Shown piece by piece: positions 23,909 through 32,432 of a stretch of DNA of 64,000 nt. Source of the DNA: Pedobacter sp. MC2016-15 (GTDB taxonomy: Bacteria; Bacteroidota; Bacteroidia; Sphingobacteriales; Sphingobacteriaceae); NCBI RefSeq assembly GCF_026239695.1, contig NZ_JAPIVS010000001.1:372001-436000 (forward strand), given 5' to 3'. The notes under the pieces are model-generated. The model was not told the origin of the DNA, made no database searches, and saw only the letters and a program-made list of their open reading frames with translations. Within the stretch, counting starts at the first letter, position 1; the number at the start of each line of letters is the position of its first letter. The translations under genes were made by a program, and so were the position numbers.

Positions 23909-24862
23909 CTACAAAGCTTTAAGCTTCTTAGAAATACCTGTAAACAACTCTCTCACTCTTTTCTTCGTGGCCTCCGACTTCAAGACAACGGCATAGTCTG
24001 CGAAACTCATAAACCACCGTGCAAAACCTTCAACCGACATCGTCAGAAATTGCATCTCCACTCCTTCCGGTGTATCCTTTTCAGCTACATAACCCTGATA
24101 GAACTTCTGCTCGCCGAGATGTAATGACGCTTTATGATCGACGAGAATCGTCACTTCCTCCAATGGGATTTCTTTATGCTGATCATGGAGATAGCTTTTT
24201 AGCGAGGGATGCTGGTCTTCGTAATGCTCCTCAGTGGTGGCGATGTCAAGAATCCTGTCAAAACGGAAATCACGATAACCTTTGCGCAGTCGGCACCAGG
24301 CAATGAGATGCCAGTAGTTGTCGAGGTAGAAAACACCGACAGGCTCAATAAAACGTACGTTCCGCTCCTGCTTAAAATACGAAAAATAGTCCAGCCGCAA
24401 GATCTTCTTCGCCGCCACAGCGTCGAGAATAGTTTGCAGACGGTTATGCTGCAAACTCATTTCCGGCACGCGGTTGGTCTTGACGACTTCTATGCGGTGA
24501 TCGATATGTTCGAGGTAATCTTTGTCGGCCGTCCTCAGTACTGCCCGGATCTTATCCAGTGCCTGAGTATAGGAGCTGCTATTATTAGACTCTGTGAGAT
24601 TTTTCACCAGCTTCTCCGCTGTGATAAAAGCCGTTGCCTCTTCGCGCGTAAACATGACCGGGGGTAGTCTGTACCCTTCCATCAAGGAATAACCAACTCC
24701 CGCTTCGCCAATCACAGGAATCCCCGCTTCTTCCAGCGATCGGATATCTCTGTATACTGTGCGCAGACTGATCTCATAGCGGTCGGCAATATCCTGTGCA
24801 CGTACTACCCTGCGGGATTGCAGCTGAATAAGTATCGCAGAGAGGCGGTCGATTCGGTTCAT
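23909..24862 (-). CDS. YafY-type WYL-domain transcriptional regulator
   Basis: 317 residues. N-terminal winged helix-turn-helix (RRVVRAQDIADRYEISLRTVYRDI), then a WYL ligand-binding domain (about 140-220, with IEPVGVFYLDNYWHLIAWC) and a C-terminal WCX extension. Such regulators sense nucleotides or similar ligands and often act in DNA-damage or defence settings. The DinB gene 323 bases downstream on the same strand could be a target. The gene's 3' end has been copied in tandem. Confidence 0.9.
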   Translation of the reverse strand: MNRIDRLSAILIQLQSRRVVRAQDIADRYEISLRTVYRDIRSLEEAGIPVIGEAGVGYSLMEGYRLPPVMFTREEATAFITAEKLVKNLTESNNSSSYTQALDKIRAVLRTADKDYLEHIDHRIEVVKTNRVPEMSLQHNRLQTILDAVAAKKILRLDYFSYFKQERNVRFIEPVGVFYLDNYWHLIAWCRLRKGYRDFRFDRILDIATTEEHYEDQHPSLKSYLHDQHKEIPLEEVTILVDHKASLHLGEQKFYQGYVAEKDTPEGVEMQFLTMSVEGFARWFMSFADYAVVLKSEATKKRVRELFTGISKKLKAL

Positions 24863-25178
24863 GAACCAAATATCTTAAAACTATCAGGTTTATTACAAGA
24901 ATAATTGCCCATAATCAGTACGGAGGCCTTTTTAGATATTAAAAAATCGCTATTATTACCTATCTGATAACGCATGTTGATATAATTGATATAATCAAAC
25001 AATAGAGTTCGCTTAAAAACGAAGCTCGATGTTATTATTTGATATATAATCAGACAAGTCAGATCTGCAACACAATATGGTGAAGTTGAAATGATTAAAA
25101 TAATTATCAAGCACACAGGCAGTAATTATTAAAATCATCAAAGGCTTCATCAGACAACTAAAAACACTCGACACATAG
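24863..25178. other. Divergent intergenic region, about 316 bases
   Basis: AT-rich DNA between the WYL regulator and the symporter, with scattered TTGATATAAT-like words. It must hold promoters for both, but I cannot mark a full consensus and see no gene. Confidence 0.6.
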
Positions 25179-26372
25179 ATGAAAATCCTTTTTAAAAACC
25201 TCACTTTTTGGGTGCTGATCGCCATTATTGCAGGCATTATACTCGGTCACTATGCTCCGGCGACAGCAATAAAAATGGAGATCGTTGGAAAAACCTTCGT
25301 TGACATCATCAAACTGTTTATTGGTCCAATAATTTTCCTGACAATAGTGCTGGGAATCAGTGGCATGGGCGACCTGAAGAAGGTTGGACGTATCGGATTG
25401 AAGTCGCTGATTTATTTTGAAGTGCTCACAACCTTCGCGCTGGCAATAGGTATTGCTGTTGCTGTGCTGATTCAGCCTGGAAAGATCAGTAAAACGGGTT
25501 TGCAGGAACAGGATCCCTCGAAATATACACAGGCGCAAAGCGCAGCCGGCTTCGACTGGGGGCAATTCTTTATGTCGAACTTCACACTGCAGGTATTGCT
25601 TGTAGCGATTATCGTTGGTGTAGTGCTGAACTTCTCCAAACATCGCGAGGTCGCAGTGGCGAAATTGAGTGTATTATCAAAACTGGTTTTCAAGGGATTA
25701 AAATATGTGATGTACCTTGCCCCTCTGGGTGCTTTCGGCGGAATGGCCTATACCATAGGAAAGTTTGGTCTGGAAACATTGGTGCCCCTCGCGAAACTCA
25801 TGGGAACCGTATATCTGACAATGTTCATGTTCGTATTCCTTATATTGGGAGGTATACTTCGATATTATAAAATGAGTATTTTCAAGTTCCTGAAGTATAT
25901 CAAAGAAGAACTTCTGCTGGTGCTTGGAACATCCTCTTCTGAATCGGCATTGCCGACACTGATGCTGAAACTGGAAAAATTGGGTTGCAGTAAATCGGTT
26001 GTTGGATTGGTGGTGCCTACAGGCTATTCTTTCAACCTCGACGGGACTTCCATCTACCTCTCCATGGCGGTGATCTTCCTTGCGCAGCTGTATAATGTCC
26101 ATCTCTCCCTTGCGGAAATGGCGAGCATCATCGGGATCCTCATGATCACTTCCAAAGGTGCCGCAGGGGTTACAGGAAGTGGATTTATCATCCTGGCATC
26201 TACCCTAACGGCGATTCACAAGATCCCTGTTGAAGGATTGGCTTTCCTGCTCGGCGTGGATAAATTTATGAGTGAAGCCAGAGCGATCACGAACATCATC
26301 GGTAACGGCGTCGCGACAATTGTAATTGCCAAAAGTGAAAATGAGTTTACTGCTACCGCAGAAGGTATTTAA
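25179..26372 (+). CDS. Dicarboxylate/amino acid:cation symporter (DAACS family)
   Basis: 397 residues with eight or so membrane segments and the hairpin signatures of GltPh/GltP-type carriers: serine-rich GTSSSESALPTL, then the NLDGTSIYLSMAVIFLAQ helix and the SKGAAGVTGSGF hairpin. The carrier takes up glutamate, aspartate or C4-dicarboxylates with sodium or protons. No regulator is linked except the divergent WYL gene. Start ATG fits the first membrane helix. Confidence 0.93.
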   Translation: MKILFKNLTFWVLIAIIAGIILGHYAPATAIKMEIVGKTFVDIIKLFIGPIIFLTIVLGISGMGDLKKVGRIGLKSLIYFEVLTTFALAIGIAVAVLIQPGKISKTGLQEQDPSKYTQAQSAAGFDWGQFFMSNFTLQVLLVAIIVGVVLNFSKHREVAVAKLSVLSKLVFKGLKYVMYLAPLGAFGGMAYTIGKFGLETLVPLAKLMGTVYLTMFMFVFLILGGILRYYKMSIFKFLKYIKEELLLVLGTSSSESALPTLMLKLEKLGCSKSVVGLVVPTGYSFNLDGTSIYLSMAVIFLAQLYNVHLSLAEMASIIGILMITSKGAAGVTGSGFIILASTLTAIHKIPVEGLAFLLGVDKFMSEARAITNIIGNGVATIVIAKSENEFTATAEGI

Positions 26373-26408
26373 TAAATAAAAATTGTCAGTGAATATAATT
26401 TTTTGCTA

Positions 26409-26993
26409 TCATTCAAATTGATTTAATAATTTTTCATGTCTTTGCTGTATCGCATTTAACCTCGCAGCATCCCTTCGAAAAGCACGTGGCCTGACAACAA
26501 ACCACATCACTGCCACATAAATTCCAAAAGTGGAATATACAACAGTGAACCATGTAGGGTATTTATAGATTAGCTCGTAAATATAGAGCATGTATCCTGC
26601 CGAATATCCTGCCAGGACATATATCATAGTTCTGGTATAATAGTAAACCTGGTTTTTGCGGGTTTGCTCCAGAAAGGCAATAAACTCAAGATTATTACTA
26701 TCATCCAGTTGTCTGAATCTTTTTATTGACCTGAAGTTATTTATTGCCAGCCACAGACTTGCCAAAGCCATTAAGCTTCCTCCTATGTAGGTAGTCCAAA
26801 GCCTGAAAGAAAAGATGCAAAGTACAGCGATAAACAGTACACATAAAATCAATGAGGATATAATCACTAACCACTTATTTCTCAATTTCTGACCGCGAAA
26901 GTTACTGATCAGTTTCAGCATTTCTTCTGAACTGGGCAGGGTCTTGGTATCTGCCGCATGCCATATGGCTTTGAAATCATCTAAATTGTCCAT
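26409..26993 (-). CDS. Four-span membrane protein, likely partner of the ECF sigma factor
   Basis: 194 residues: a soluble N-terminus (about 1-40) and four hydrophobic segments (about 42-63, 67-86, 118-140, 147-166), then a basic C-terminal tail. The gene overlaps the end of the sigma gene by 17 bases, so translation is coupled. A membrane protein encoded with an ECF sigma factor is usually its anti-sigma; I see no zinc-finger motif, so the assignment rests on position only. Confidence 0.7.
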   Translation of the reverse strand: MDNLDDFKAIWHAADTKTLPSSEEMLKLISNFRGQKLRNKWLVIISSLILCVLFIAVLCIFSFRLWTTYIGGSLMALASLWLAINNFRSIKRFRQLDDSNNLEFIAFLEQTRKNQVYYYTRTMIYVLAGYSAGYMLYIYELIYKYPTWFTVVYSTFGIYVAVMWFVVRPRAFRRDAARLNAIQQRHEKLLNQFE

Positions 26994-27456
26994 GAGCCTT
27001 AAATTTTTGTGTCAGTTTTTCTTTGATACGGTGAATTTTCACACGGATGTTTCCGCTGCTAAGTCCTACAACAGAGGCGATCTCTGCCTGAGCTAAACCC
27101 TCGAGCTCCAGTGAAATAATAATACGATCAGTTTCATTAAGTTCAGCTATACATTGATATAGAAACTTTAGCTTTTCTTCTTTTGAATCTACTCTGGGTT
27201 CCGCTAAATTAAAGGGAAGCTCTTCGGATGGCATGCGTTTGGCGACTTCCATCGCACGCAGGCAACGGTTTGTAGCGATCCGGAATATCCAGGTGCTGAC
27301 CTGCGATTGCTGCCTGAAGCTGGGTAAGCCCTGCCAGACTGCAATAAAGGTATCTTGAAGCAGGTCTTTCGCATGTTCAGGATCATTGGTATAACCCAAA
27401 CAAACCCGGTAGATTTGTGGGGAATAACGTCGATAAATTTCATCAAATGTTTGCAT
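26977..27456 (-). CDS. ECF RNA polymerase sigma factor
   Basis: 159 residues. Region 2 at about 8-70 (FDEIYRRYSPQIYRVCLGY, HAKDLLQDTFIAVW, WIFRIATNRCLR) and region 4 at about 105-155 (LEGLAQAEIASVVGLSSGNIRVKIHR). It is of the shorter RpoE type, unlike the FecI-type factor at 18502. Its partner membrane protein is encoded directly downstream with overlap. The regulon is unknown. Confidence 0.92.
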   Translation of the reverse strand: MQTFDEIYRRYSPQIYRVCLGYTNDPEHAKDLLQDTFIAVWQGLPSFRQQSQVSTWIFRIATNRCLRAMEVAKRMPSEELPFNLAEPRVDSKEEKLKFLYQCIAELNETDRIIISLELEGLAQAEIASVVGLSSGNIRVKIHRIKEKLTQKFKAHGQFR

Positions 27457-27556
27457 TAGCCAGCAGAAGATACAATGTTTTTTAAATTTCTGCCGTGTTA
27501 GATACAGGGAGGATGGAAATGTTACATGTTTTATTTGATGATCAATTTATCAGTAT

Positions 27557-28840
27557 TTACGTACTCAATACAACTTTTCCGGATCGCGGAATCCGCCAGC
27601 GCACAACAGGGTTAAAATGATAACCTCCCTTGGATTCTCTGGCGGCAGCAAGCTCCTGATATGAAGGCTGCACGTAACCCGTTTCATCAATCGCTCTACT
27701 CATGATCTCGGTTTCTTTGCCCTCCCATTTCCAGAGATAGCGGAAGGCCGTATGCGCTTTGTCCAGAACTGGCCCCTGCAACTCTGCATTGACCCATGAG
27801 CGTCCGTCATCAACGCTGACTTCCACTCTGATGATCTTACCGCGACCTGTCCAGGCGATGCCTCTGATCTCTACCCAGCCGCGTTCCAGCTGTGTGGGGA
27901 ACGATGGAAAAGTGATGATCGAGCGGGCATCCATGACGAAACTGAACTGCCTGATCATGCCTCCTTTGACGCTTTCAGTATATTTTGAAGTCTCTTCGCG
28001 GGTCATAAAAGGGGCGTCTGAGAGTTCAATCCTGCGAAGCCACTTCACAGAGGTGTTTCCCTCCCATCCCGGAAGGAGCAAACGTGCCGGATAACCTTGT
28101 TCAGGTCGTACAGCCTCGCCATTTTGTGCGTAAGCGATCATGGCGTCGTCCCAACCTTTGCTGACAGGGATACTCCGGGTCATGACTGATGCATCACCGC
28201 CCTCGGCAAGAAACCAGCTGGCTTTATCGCGGACACCCACTTCGCGGAAAAGAGTAGATAACATCACGCCCGTCCACTCGCTCTGGCTTGTTAAACCACA
28301 GATTTCCTGCGGAGACATCTCTTCCTTCCCGGAACGGTAATTTCCGGAACATTCGATGAAGCAGGTTTTGGTCACGGAAGGGAATCGCTTGAGGTCTGCC
28401 AGACTGAAAACCAGAGGCTTGTCGACCATCCCATGAATAACCAGTTCGTATTTCGCAGGGTCGATATCGGGGATTCCACCATGGTGACGCTCGAAATGCA
28501 GAGCCGATGGAGTAATTGTTCCGTAAAGATCCTGCAGCGGTGTGCGCGAAGAGGTCAGCGTAGGTAATCGTTCTACTTTCTCGTATGGGGAAGGCATCCC
28601 CGAGACACTTGGTGTTCTGCCGGGAACTTTTGTCGGGTCGGCAACTATCAGCGCTTCTTTGACCGAAGTGGAATCTGTCAATGGAGGTACGATGGATTCC
28701 GGGACCGCCGCCTGCACCATTTTACCCAGTGAGGTTTGCACCATCACGACGGCTGCTGTTGCTGCTCCGCCCAATAACCACTTCCTGCGACTGATTTTGC
28801 GCGCTGTAAATAAGTTGTGCTCTGACCCTTCTTCTTTCAT
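27557..28840 (-). CDS. Sulfite-oxidase-family molybdopterin oxidoreductase
   Basis: 427 residues. A Tat signal (S-R-R-K-W-L-L-G-G near residues 18-25) sends the folded enzyme across the inner membrane. The molybdopterin domain includes the ligand cysteine in ECSGNYR (Cys164) and SEWTGV; the C-terminal part (about 300-427) is the Ig-like Mo-co dimerisation domain (RGIAWTGRG, VEVSVDDGRSW). The family oxidises sulfite to sulfate and hands electrons to cytochrome c. The cytochrome gene is directly upstream (110-base gap) in the same direction. Last gene of the cluster that begins near 36 kb. Confidence 0.88.
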   Translation of the reverse strand: MKEEGSEHNLFTARKISRRKWLLGGAATAAVVMVQTSLGKMVQAAVPESIVPPLTDSTSVKEALIVADPTKVPGRTPSVSGMPSPYEKVERLPTLTSSRTPLQDLYGTITPSALHFERHHGGIPDIDPAKYELVIHGMVDKPLVFSLADLKRFPSVTKTCFIECSGNYRSGKEEMSPQEICGLTSQSEWTGVMLSTLFREVGVRDKASWFLAEGGDASVMTRSIPVSKGWDDAMIAYAQNGEAVRPEQGYPARLLLPGWEGNTSVKWLRRIELSDAPFMTREETSKYTESVKGGMIRQFSFVMDARSIITFPSFPTQLERGWVEIRGIAWTGRGKIIRVEVSVDDGRSWVNAELQGPVLDKAHTAFRYLWKWEGKETEIMSRAIDETGYVQPSYQELAAARESKGGYHFNPVVRWRIPRSGKVVLST

Positions 28841-28950
28841 TTTTTGTATCTATTGCTCCCTTCATCAAAGGGAAAATCTGTTATCTAAACTGGTTTCGAT
28901 CAGCGAAGCAATCAAGGGGTTAATTGATTTGCCTGTTCTGGCAATCGCAA

Positions 28951-29682
28951 TTACCTCAATTCAGCTCCGCCTTTGCGGTCGTCTTCTACAAACTTCTTCT
29001 TTGAAGGCATCACGATCTGCGGTAATGACTGCTCAGTAACTATTGTATTTTCGGAAATGATATGATTTCGATATAAAAGATAAGCCGTTAGATCATATAC
29101 CTCCTGATTTGATAAGGAGCCTGGTGCATTGTAAGGCATTGCGCGTCTGACATAATCAAAAATCGTTGTAGCATATGGCCAGTAGGTGCCAATAGTTTTG
29201 GAACTTCTGTCGCCCTTTTCTCCTGAAGACTTCTTAGCAGATGCTTTTCCTTTTGATGATGCCTTTGCATTACCGGATGCTTTCACCTCTGATGATGCCT
29301 TTGCAAAAGCAGCTTTTTCTGAAGAAGCCACCACTCCGTTGCTTGCCCCTTCCGCTCCAGGAACTTCATTCAGGAAGAGCGCTTCGCCCAGCAGCGGCGT
29401 CTCGGTTTTCTCGCCATTGCCATGACAGGCGATACATTTTGCTTCGTAGATCAACTTCCCGGCTGCTGATCTTCCGGTACCAGCGGGTAATCCCTTGCCA
29501 TCAGGGCGGACATCGATATCCAGTGCAGCTATCTCTTCCGGCTTTGCCGCCCTCCCGATCCCAAACTTGTCGGGGTGTTTGGACCTGCTCCGGTTGATGG
29601 TAGTCACGATGATAACCACTGCTGAAATGACAAAAAACAGCAGGGCTACCACGTAACGGTTAATCAAGATTCTTTTATACAT
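28951..29682 (-). CDS. Membrane-anchored cytochrome c with a low-complexity insertion
   Basis: 243 residues. One N-terminal membrane anchor (about 10-29), then a single c-type heme site CIACH (83-87) and a likely axial Met in R-A-M-P-Y (about 192). Between them, about 110-165, lies a run rich in Ala, Ser and Lys (repeats like K-A-S-S, K-A-S-A) that is not part of a normal cytochrome fold. It should accept electrons from the sulfite-oxidase-like enzyme encoded next, and pass them to the respiratory chain. Confidence 0.85.
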   Translation of the reverse strand: MYKRILINRYVVALLFFVISAVVIIVTTINRSRSKHPDKFGIGRAAKPEEIAALDIDVRPDGKGLPAGTGRSAAGKLIYEAKCIACHGNGEKTETPLLGEALFLNEVPGAEGASNGVVASSEKAAFAKASSEVKASGNAKASSKGKASAKKSSGEKGDRSSKTIGTYWPYATTIFDYVRRAMPYNAPGSLSNQEVYDLTAYLLYRNHIISENTIVTEQSLPQIVMPSKKKFVEDDRKGGAELR

Positions 29683-29704
29683 TGATATCTATATTTATCA
29701 ATTA

Positions 29705-30979
29705 TTAAATCGGAGCGGCGTCACCAAATAATAAGAAAGCGATAATCAGTGTCACGATCACATTGAATAACTGTGCGATAAGGAAAGCATACAGCGGTTT
29801 CTTGTTTTCGTTTTTGAACAGGTCCTTGAAGTTGGTTTCCAGTCCGATGCTCGTGAAAGCCAGCGTAAACCAGGTGTTCTGCAGGTTCTTCAGGCTGTCC
29901 TTTACAGGCGCAGCCGCCGCAGGTGACAGGAAGAAAGAGAATAACAGCGAGGCACCGATAAAGGCAAGTACAAATTTCGGAAACCTGTCCCAGATTACTT
30001 TTAACGTAGGTTTTTCCGTCGATTCTGCACCTTTAGCGGTCTTGTTGTACGACCAGTAGATACTGATCGCGAAAGCCGCAATCCCCAATAATACATTCTG
30101 TGAAAACTTCACGATTGTACTGATCTTGAGTGCTTCTTCGCCCACAAGTGTTCCCGAAGCCACTACAGCACCGGTTGTATCGATACTTCCACCCAGCCAG
30201 GCACCGGTTACCTGTTGCGGGAAGTTGAAAAACGCTGCGATATAAGGCATGAAGATCATCATCGGGATCGCCGTAATTAATACCATGGAGATCACATATG
30301 ATAGTTTTTTTGAATCACCTTTGATAGCTCCGGAAGTTGCAATTGCTGCAGATACCCCGCAGATAGAAACTGCACTGGAGATCATCATCGTCAGCTCGTC
30401 GTCTACCTTCAGTTTTTTACACAGCCAGAAGGCAAAATACCACACGGAAAGTACCACTACCAATGCCTGGATGAGCCCCAGGGAACCCGCTTTGAGGATA
30501 TCGGAAAAGATCACTGTAGTACCCAGAAGCACGAGTCCGATTTTCACAAACAGCTCTGTAGATAAAGTGTCCTTGAACCACTGAGGGAGTTTGAACAGGT
30601 TGCCGATGATCAGTCCCACAACAAGGCTGAAGATCACTGCTTCGAGGTTAATCGATTTAATAAAAGTATTGCCGGCGATGATCAGTGCCAAAATGGTAAG
30701 CACATAAATTGCAGGAAAACTTATCAAAAAATTCTTTACATCCTTCCCGGTGATAATGGCACCGAGGGCACCCACAATCATGACGAATATCAGCTGGATC
30801 AGCAGGGTGGTCAGATTACCGGCATTGAGCACATTGCCGCTCAGCTCTGCTGTTGTGCTCCATTTATAAACCGGAACGGGCACCACGTAAAAGAAGAGAG
30901 CAGAAAAGATGACCAGTGCACCGAGAATTACTACGGTCCAGTCTTCATGTAATGTAAAACGGGTAACTTTAGACGTCAT
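29705..30979 (-). CDS. YeiH-family (putative sulfate exporter) transporter
   Basis: 424 residues with about eleven hydrophobic segments and family signatures such as G-L-V-L-L-G-T-T-V-I-F and AVSICGVSAAIATSGAIK. Members are called putative sulfate exporters because they often sit by taurine or sulfite genes. Here the sulfite-oxidase-like enzyme and its cytochrome follow 22 bases away, which fits export of the sulfate made or handling of sulfite. The start overlaps the preceding FAD enzyme gene by 11 bases, so translation is coupled. Confidence 0.88.
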   Translation of the reverse strand: MTSKVTRFTLHEDWTVVILGALVIFSALFFYVVPVPVYKWSTTAELSGNVLNAGNLTTLLIQLIFVMIVGALGAIITGKDVKNFLISFPAIYVLTILALIIAGNTFIKSINLEAVIFSLVVGLIIGNLFKLPQWFKDTLSTELFVKIGLVLLGTTVIFSDILKAGSLGLIQALVVVLSVWYFAFWLCKKLKVDDELTMMISSAVSICGVSAAIATSGAIKGDSKKLSYVISMVLITAIPMMIFMPYIAAFFNFPQQVTGAWLGGSIDTTGAVVASGTLVGEEALKISTIVKFSQNVLLGIAAFAISIYWSYNKTAKGAESTEKPTLKVIWDRFPKFVLAFIGASLLFSFFLSPAAAAPVKDSLKNLQNTWFTLAFTSIGLETNFKDLFKNENKKPLYAFLIAQLFNVIVTLIIAFLLFGDAAPI

Positions 30980-32432
30980 TAGGATTGAGATTAGGGGTTT
31001 TTAGATTAAAAATATCGGCACATGCCTGCACTGCTGCATAGTATCCGCACATGCCATGAACACCTCCTCCGGGAGGCGTGGATGATGAACAAATGTATAT
31101 TCCCTTTGCGGAAGTCCGGTATGGTGATAACCTCAGCGCTGGCCGGGTGTATAACTGCCCGATATCAATGATACCTCCATTGATATCTCCGCCGATATAA
31201 TTAGGGTTATACGCTTCAATTTCTGCGGTATTCATGGTGTTTTTTGCGAGAATCGTATCCCTGAAACCGGGTGCAAAACGCTCGACCTGCTTTTCTATGG
31301 CTTCGGTCATGTCTTTTACAGAGCCATTCGGCACATGGCAGTAAGCCCAGGCGGTATGTTTGCCGGATGGGGCGCGACTATCATCGAACACACTTGGCTG
31401 TGCCAGCAGGACAAAAGGTTTCTCTGCATGTACGTCGCGGGCCGACTGCTGTTCGGTACGGGCGATTTCACCAAAGGTATTGCCGATATGTACTGTTCCT
31501 GCACGGCGGGTTTCCTCAGCGAGAAAAGGAATAGGCTCTGACAGGGCCCAGTCGACCTTAAACACGCCCATGCCGTAGCGGTAGTTATTGAGTTGCCATT
31601 TGTATAAGGCAGAGAACTTATCCGGCGCCAGCTTCAGCATCTGCTTCGGCGTGAGGTCGAGGAATATCGTTTTTGATTTTGGAAGTTCGTCGAGCGACTT
31701 AACCATCCAGCCGGTCTGGATTTCTCCGCCGATGGAACTGAAATACGAAGCCAGTGCATCGGCTACGCTTTGGGATCCCCCCTTCGGCACCGGCCAGCCG
31801 TGGACATGCCCGACAGCGGAAAGGACCATGCCGATTGCTGCCGTAGCGAGGTTACTCAGCGGCTGTATAGAGTGAGCGGTCATCCCGGCCCAGAGTCCTT
31901 TGGCCTTCTCGGTGGAGAATCTTTTGGAAATCATTTCGGCCGACTGCAGGGCCTTGAGCCCGAAGCCTGCCAGCAGAAAAGGATGTTTCGGGAATTTCAG
32001 GGGTGAAAGAATGCTGTCCACCAGCTTGTCCCAGTCGCGCACCAGCGGACCGATCAGATCAAGGTAAGCCTGTTTGTCGGGCCCCAGTGCTGCAGCGGTT
32101 TCCTCAATGGAATGCGAAAGAAAAGCCGCCGTGCCATCATCGTAAGGATGTGCCGCGGCAAGTCCGGGTTGAATGAAATCGAGTCCGTGCTGCTGCAGTG
32201 GCAGCGATGCAAAGAAGGGCGAAGCTACCGCCATTGGGTGAATGGCAGAGCAGATATCGTGTTTGAATCCCGGGAGGGTCAGTTCCGCCGTCCTCAATCC
32301 TCCCCCAATGGTGTCTTTACCTTCGATGAGCAGTACGGATAATCCTTGTTGCTGCATGGTGATGGCGGCGGCAAGTCCGTTAGGGCCTGAGCCCACCACT
32401 ACAGCATCGTATGTTTGACTTTTTATATTCAT
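30969..32432 (-). CDS. FAD-dependent oxidoreductase, phytoene-desaturase-like
   Basis: 487 residues. The N-terminal dinucleotide site is VVVGSGPNGLAAAITMQQQG with the acidic end L-I-E-G-K and GGGLRT; the C-terminal FAD motif is P-P-G-G-G-V-H-G-M-C-G. These are traits of the phytoene dehydrogenase/PYROXD2 group. No carotenoid gene is near. Position between a DoxX-like protein (directly adjacent stop/start) and the YeiH carrier means it belongs to the sulfur-type operon, but its substrate there is unknown. Confidence 0.85.
   Translation of the reverse strand: MNIKSQTYDAVVVGSGPNGLAAAITMQQQGLSVLLIEGKDTIGGGLRTAELTLPGFKHDICSAIHPMAVASPFFASLPLQQHGLDFIQPGLAAAHPYDDGTAAFLSHSIEETAAALGPDKQAYLDLIGPLVRDWDKLVDSILSPLKFPKHPFLLAGFGLKALQSAEMISKRFSTEKAKGLWAGMTAHSIQPLSNLATAAIGMVLSAVGHVHGWPVPKGGSQSVADALASYFSSIGGEIQTGWMVKSLDELPKSKTIFLDLTPKQMLKLAPDKFSALYKWQLNNYRYGMGVFKVDWALSEPIPFLAEETRRAGTVHIGNTFGEIARTEQQSARDVHAEKPFVLLAQPSVFDDSRAPSGKHTAWAYCHVPNGSVKDMTEAIEKQVERFAPGFRDTILAKNTMNTAEIEAYNPNYIGGDINGGIIDIGQLYTRPALRLSPYRTSAKGIYICSSSTPPGGGVHGMCGYYAAVQACADIFNLKTPNLNPNDV

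Noticed and set aside
30969..32432. Carotenoid biosynthesis gene
   Set aside because: The enzyme is phytoene-desaturase-like, but no crtB, crtY or other carotenoid gene is near and it is embedded in a sulfur-type operon.
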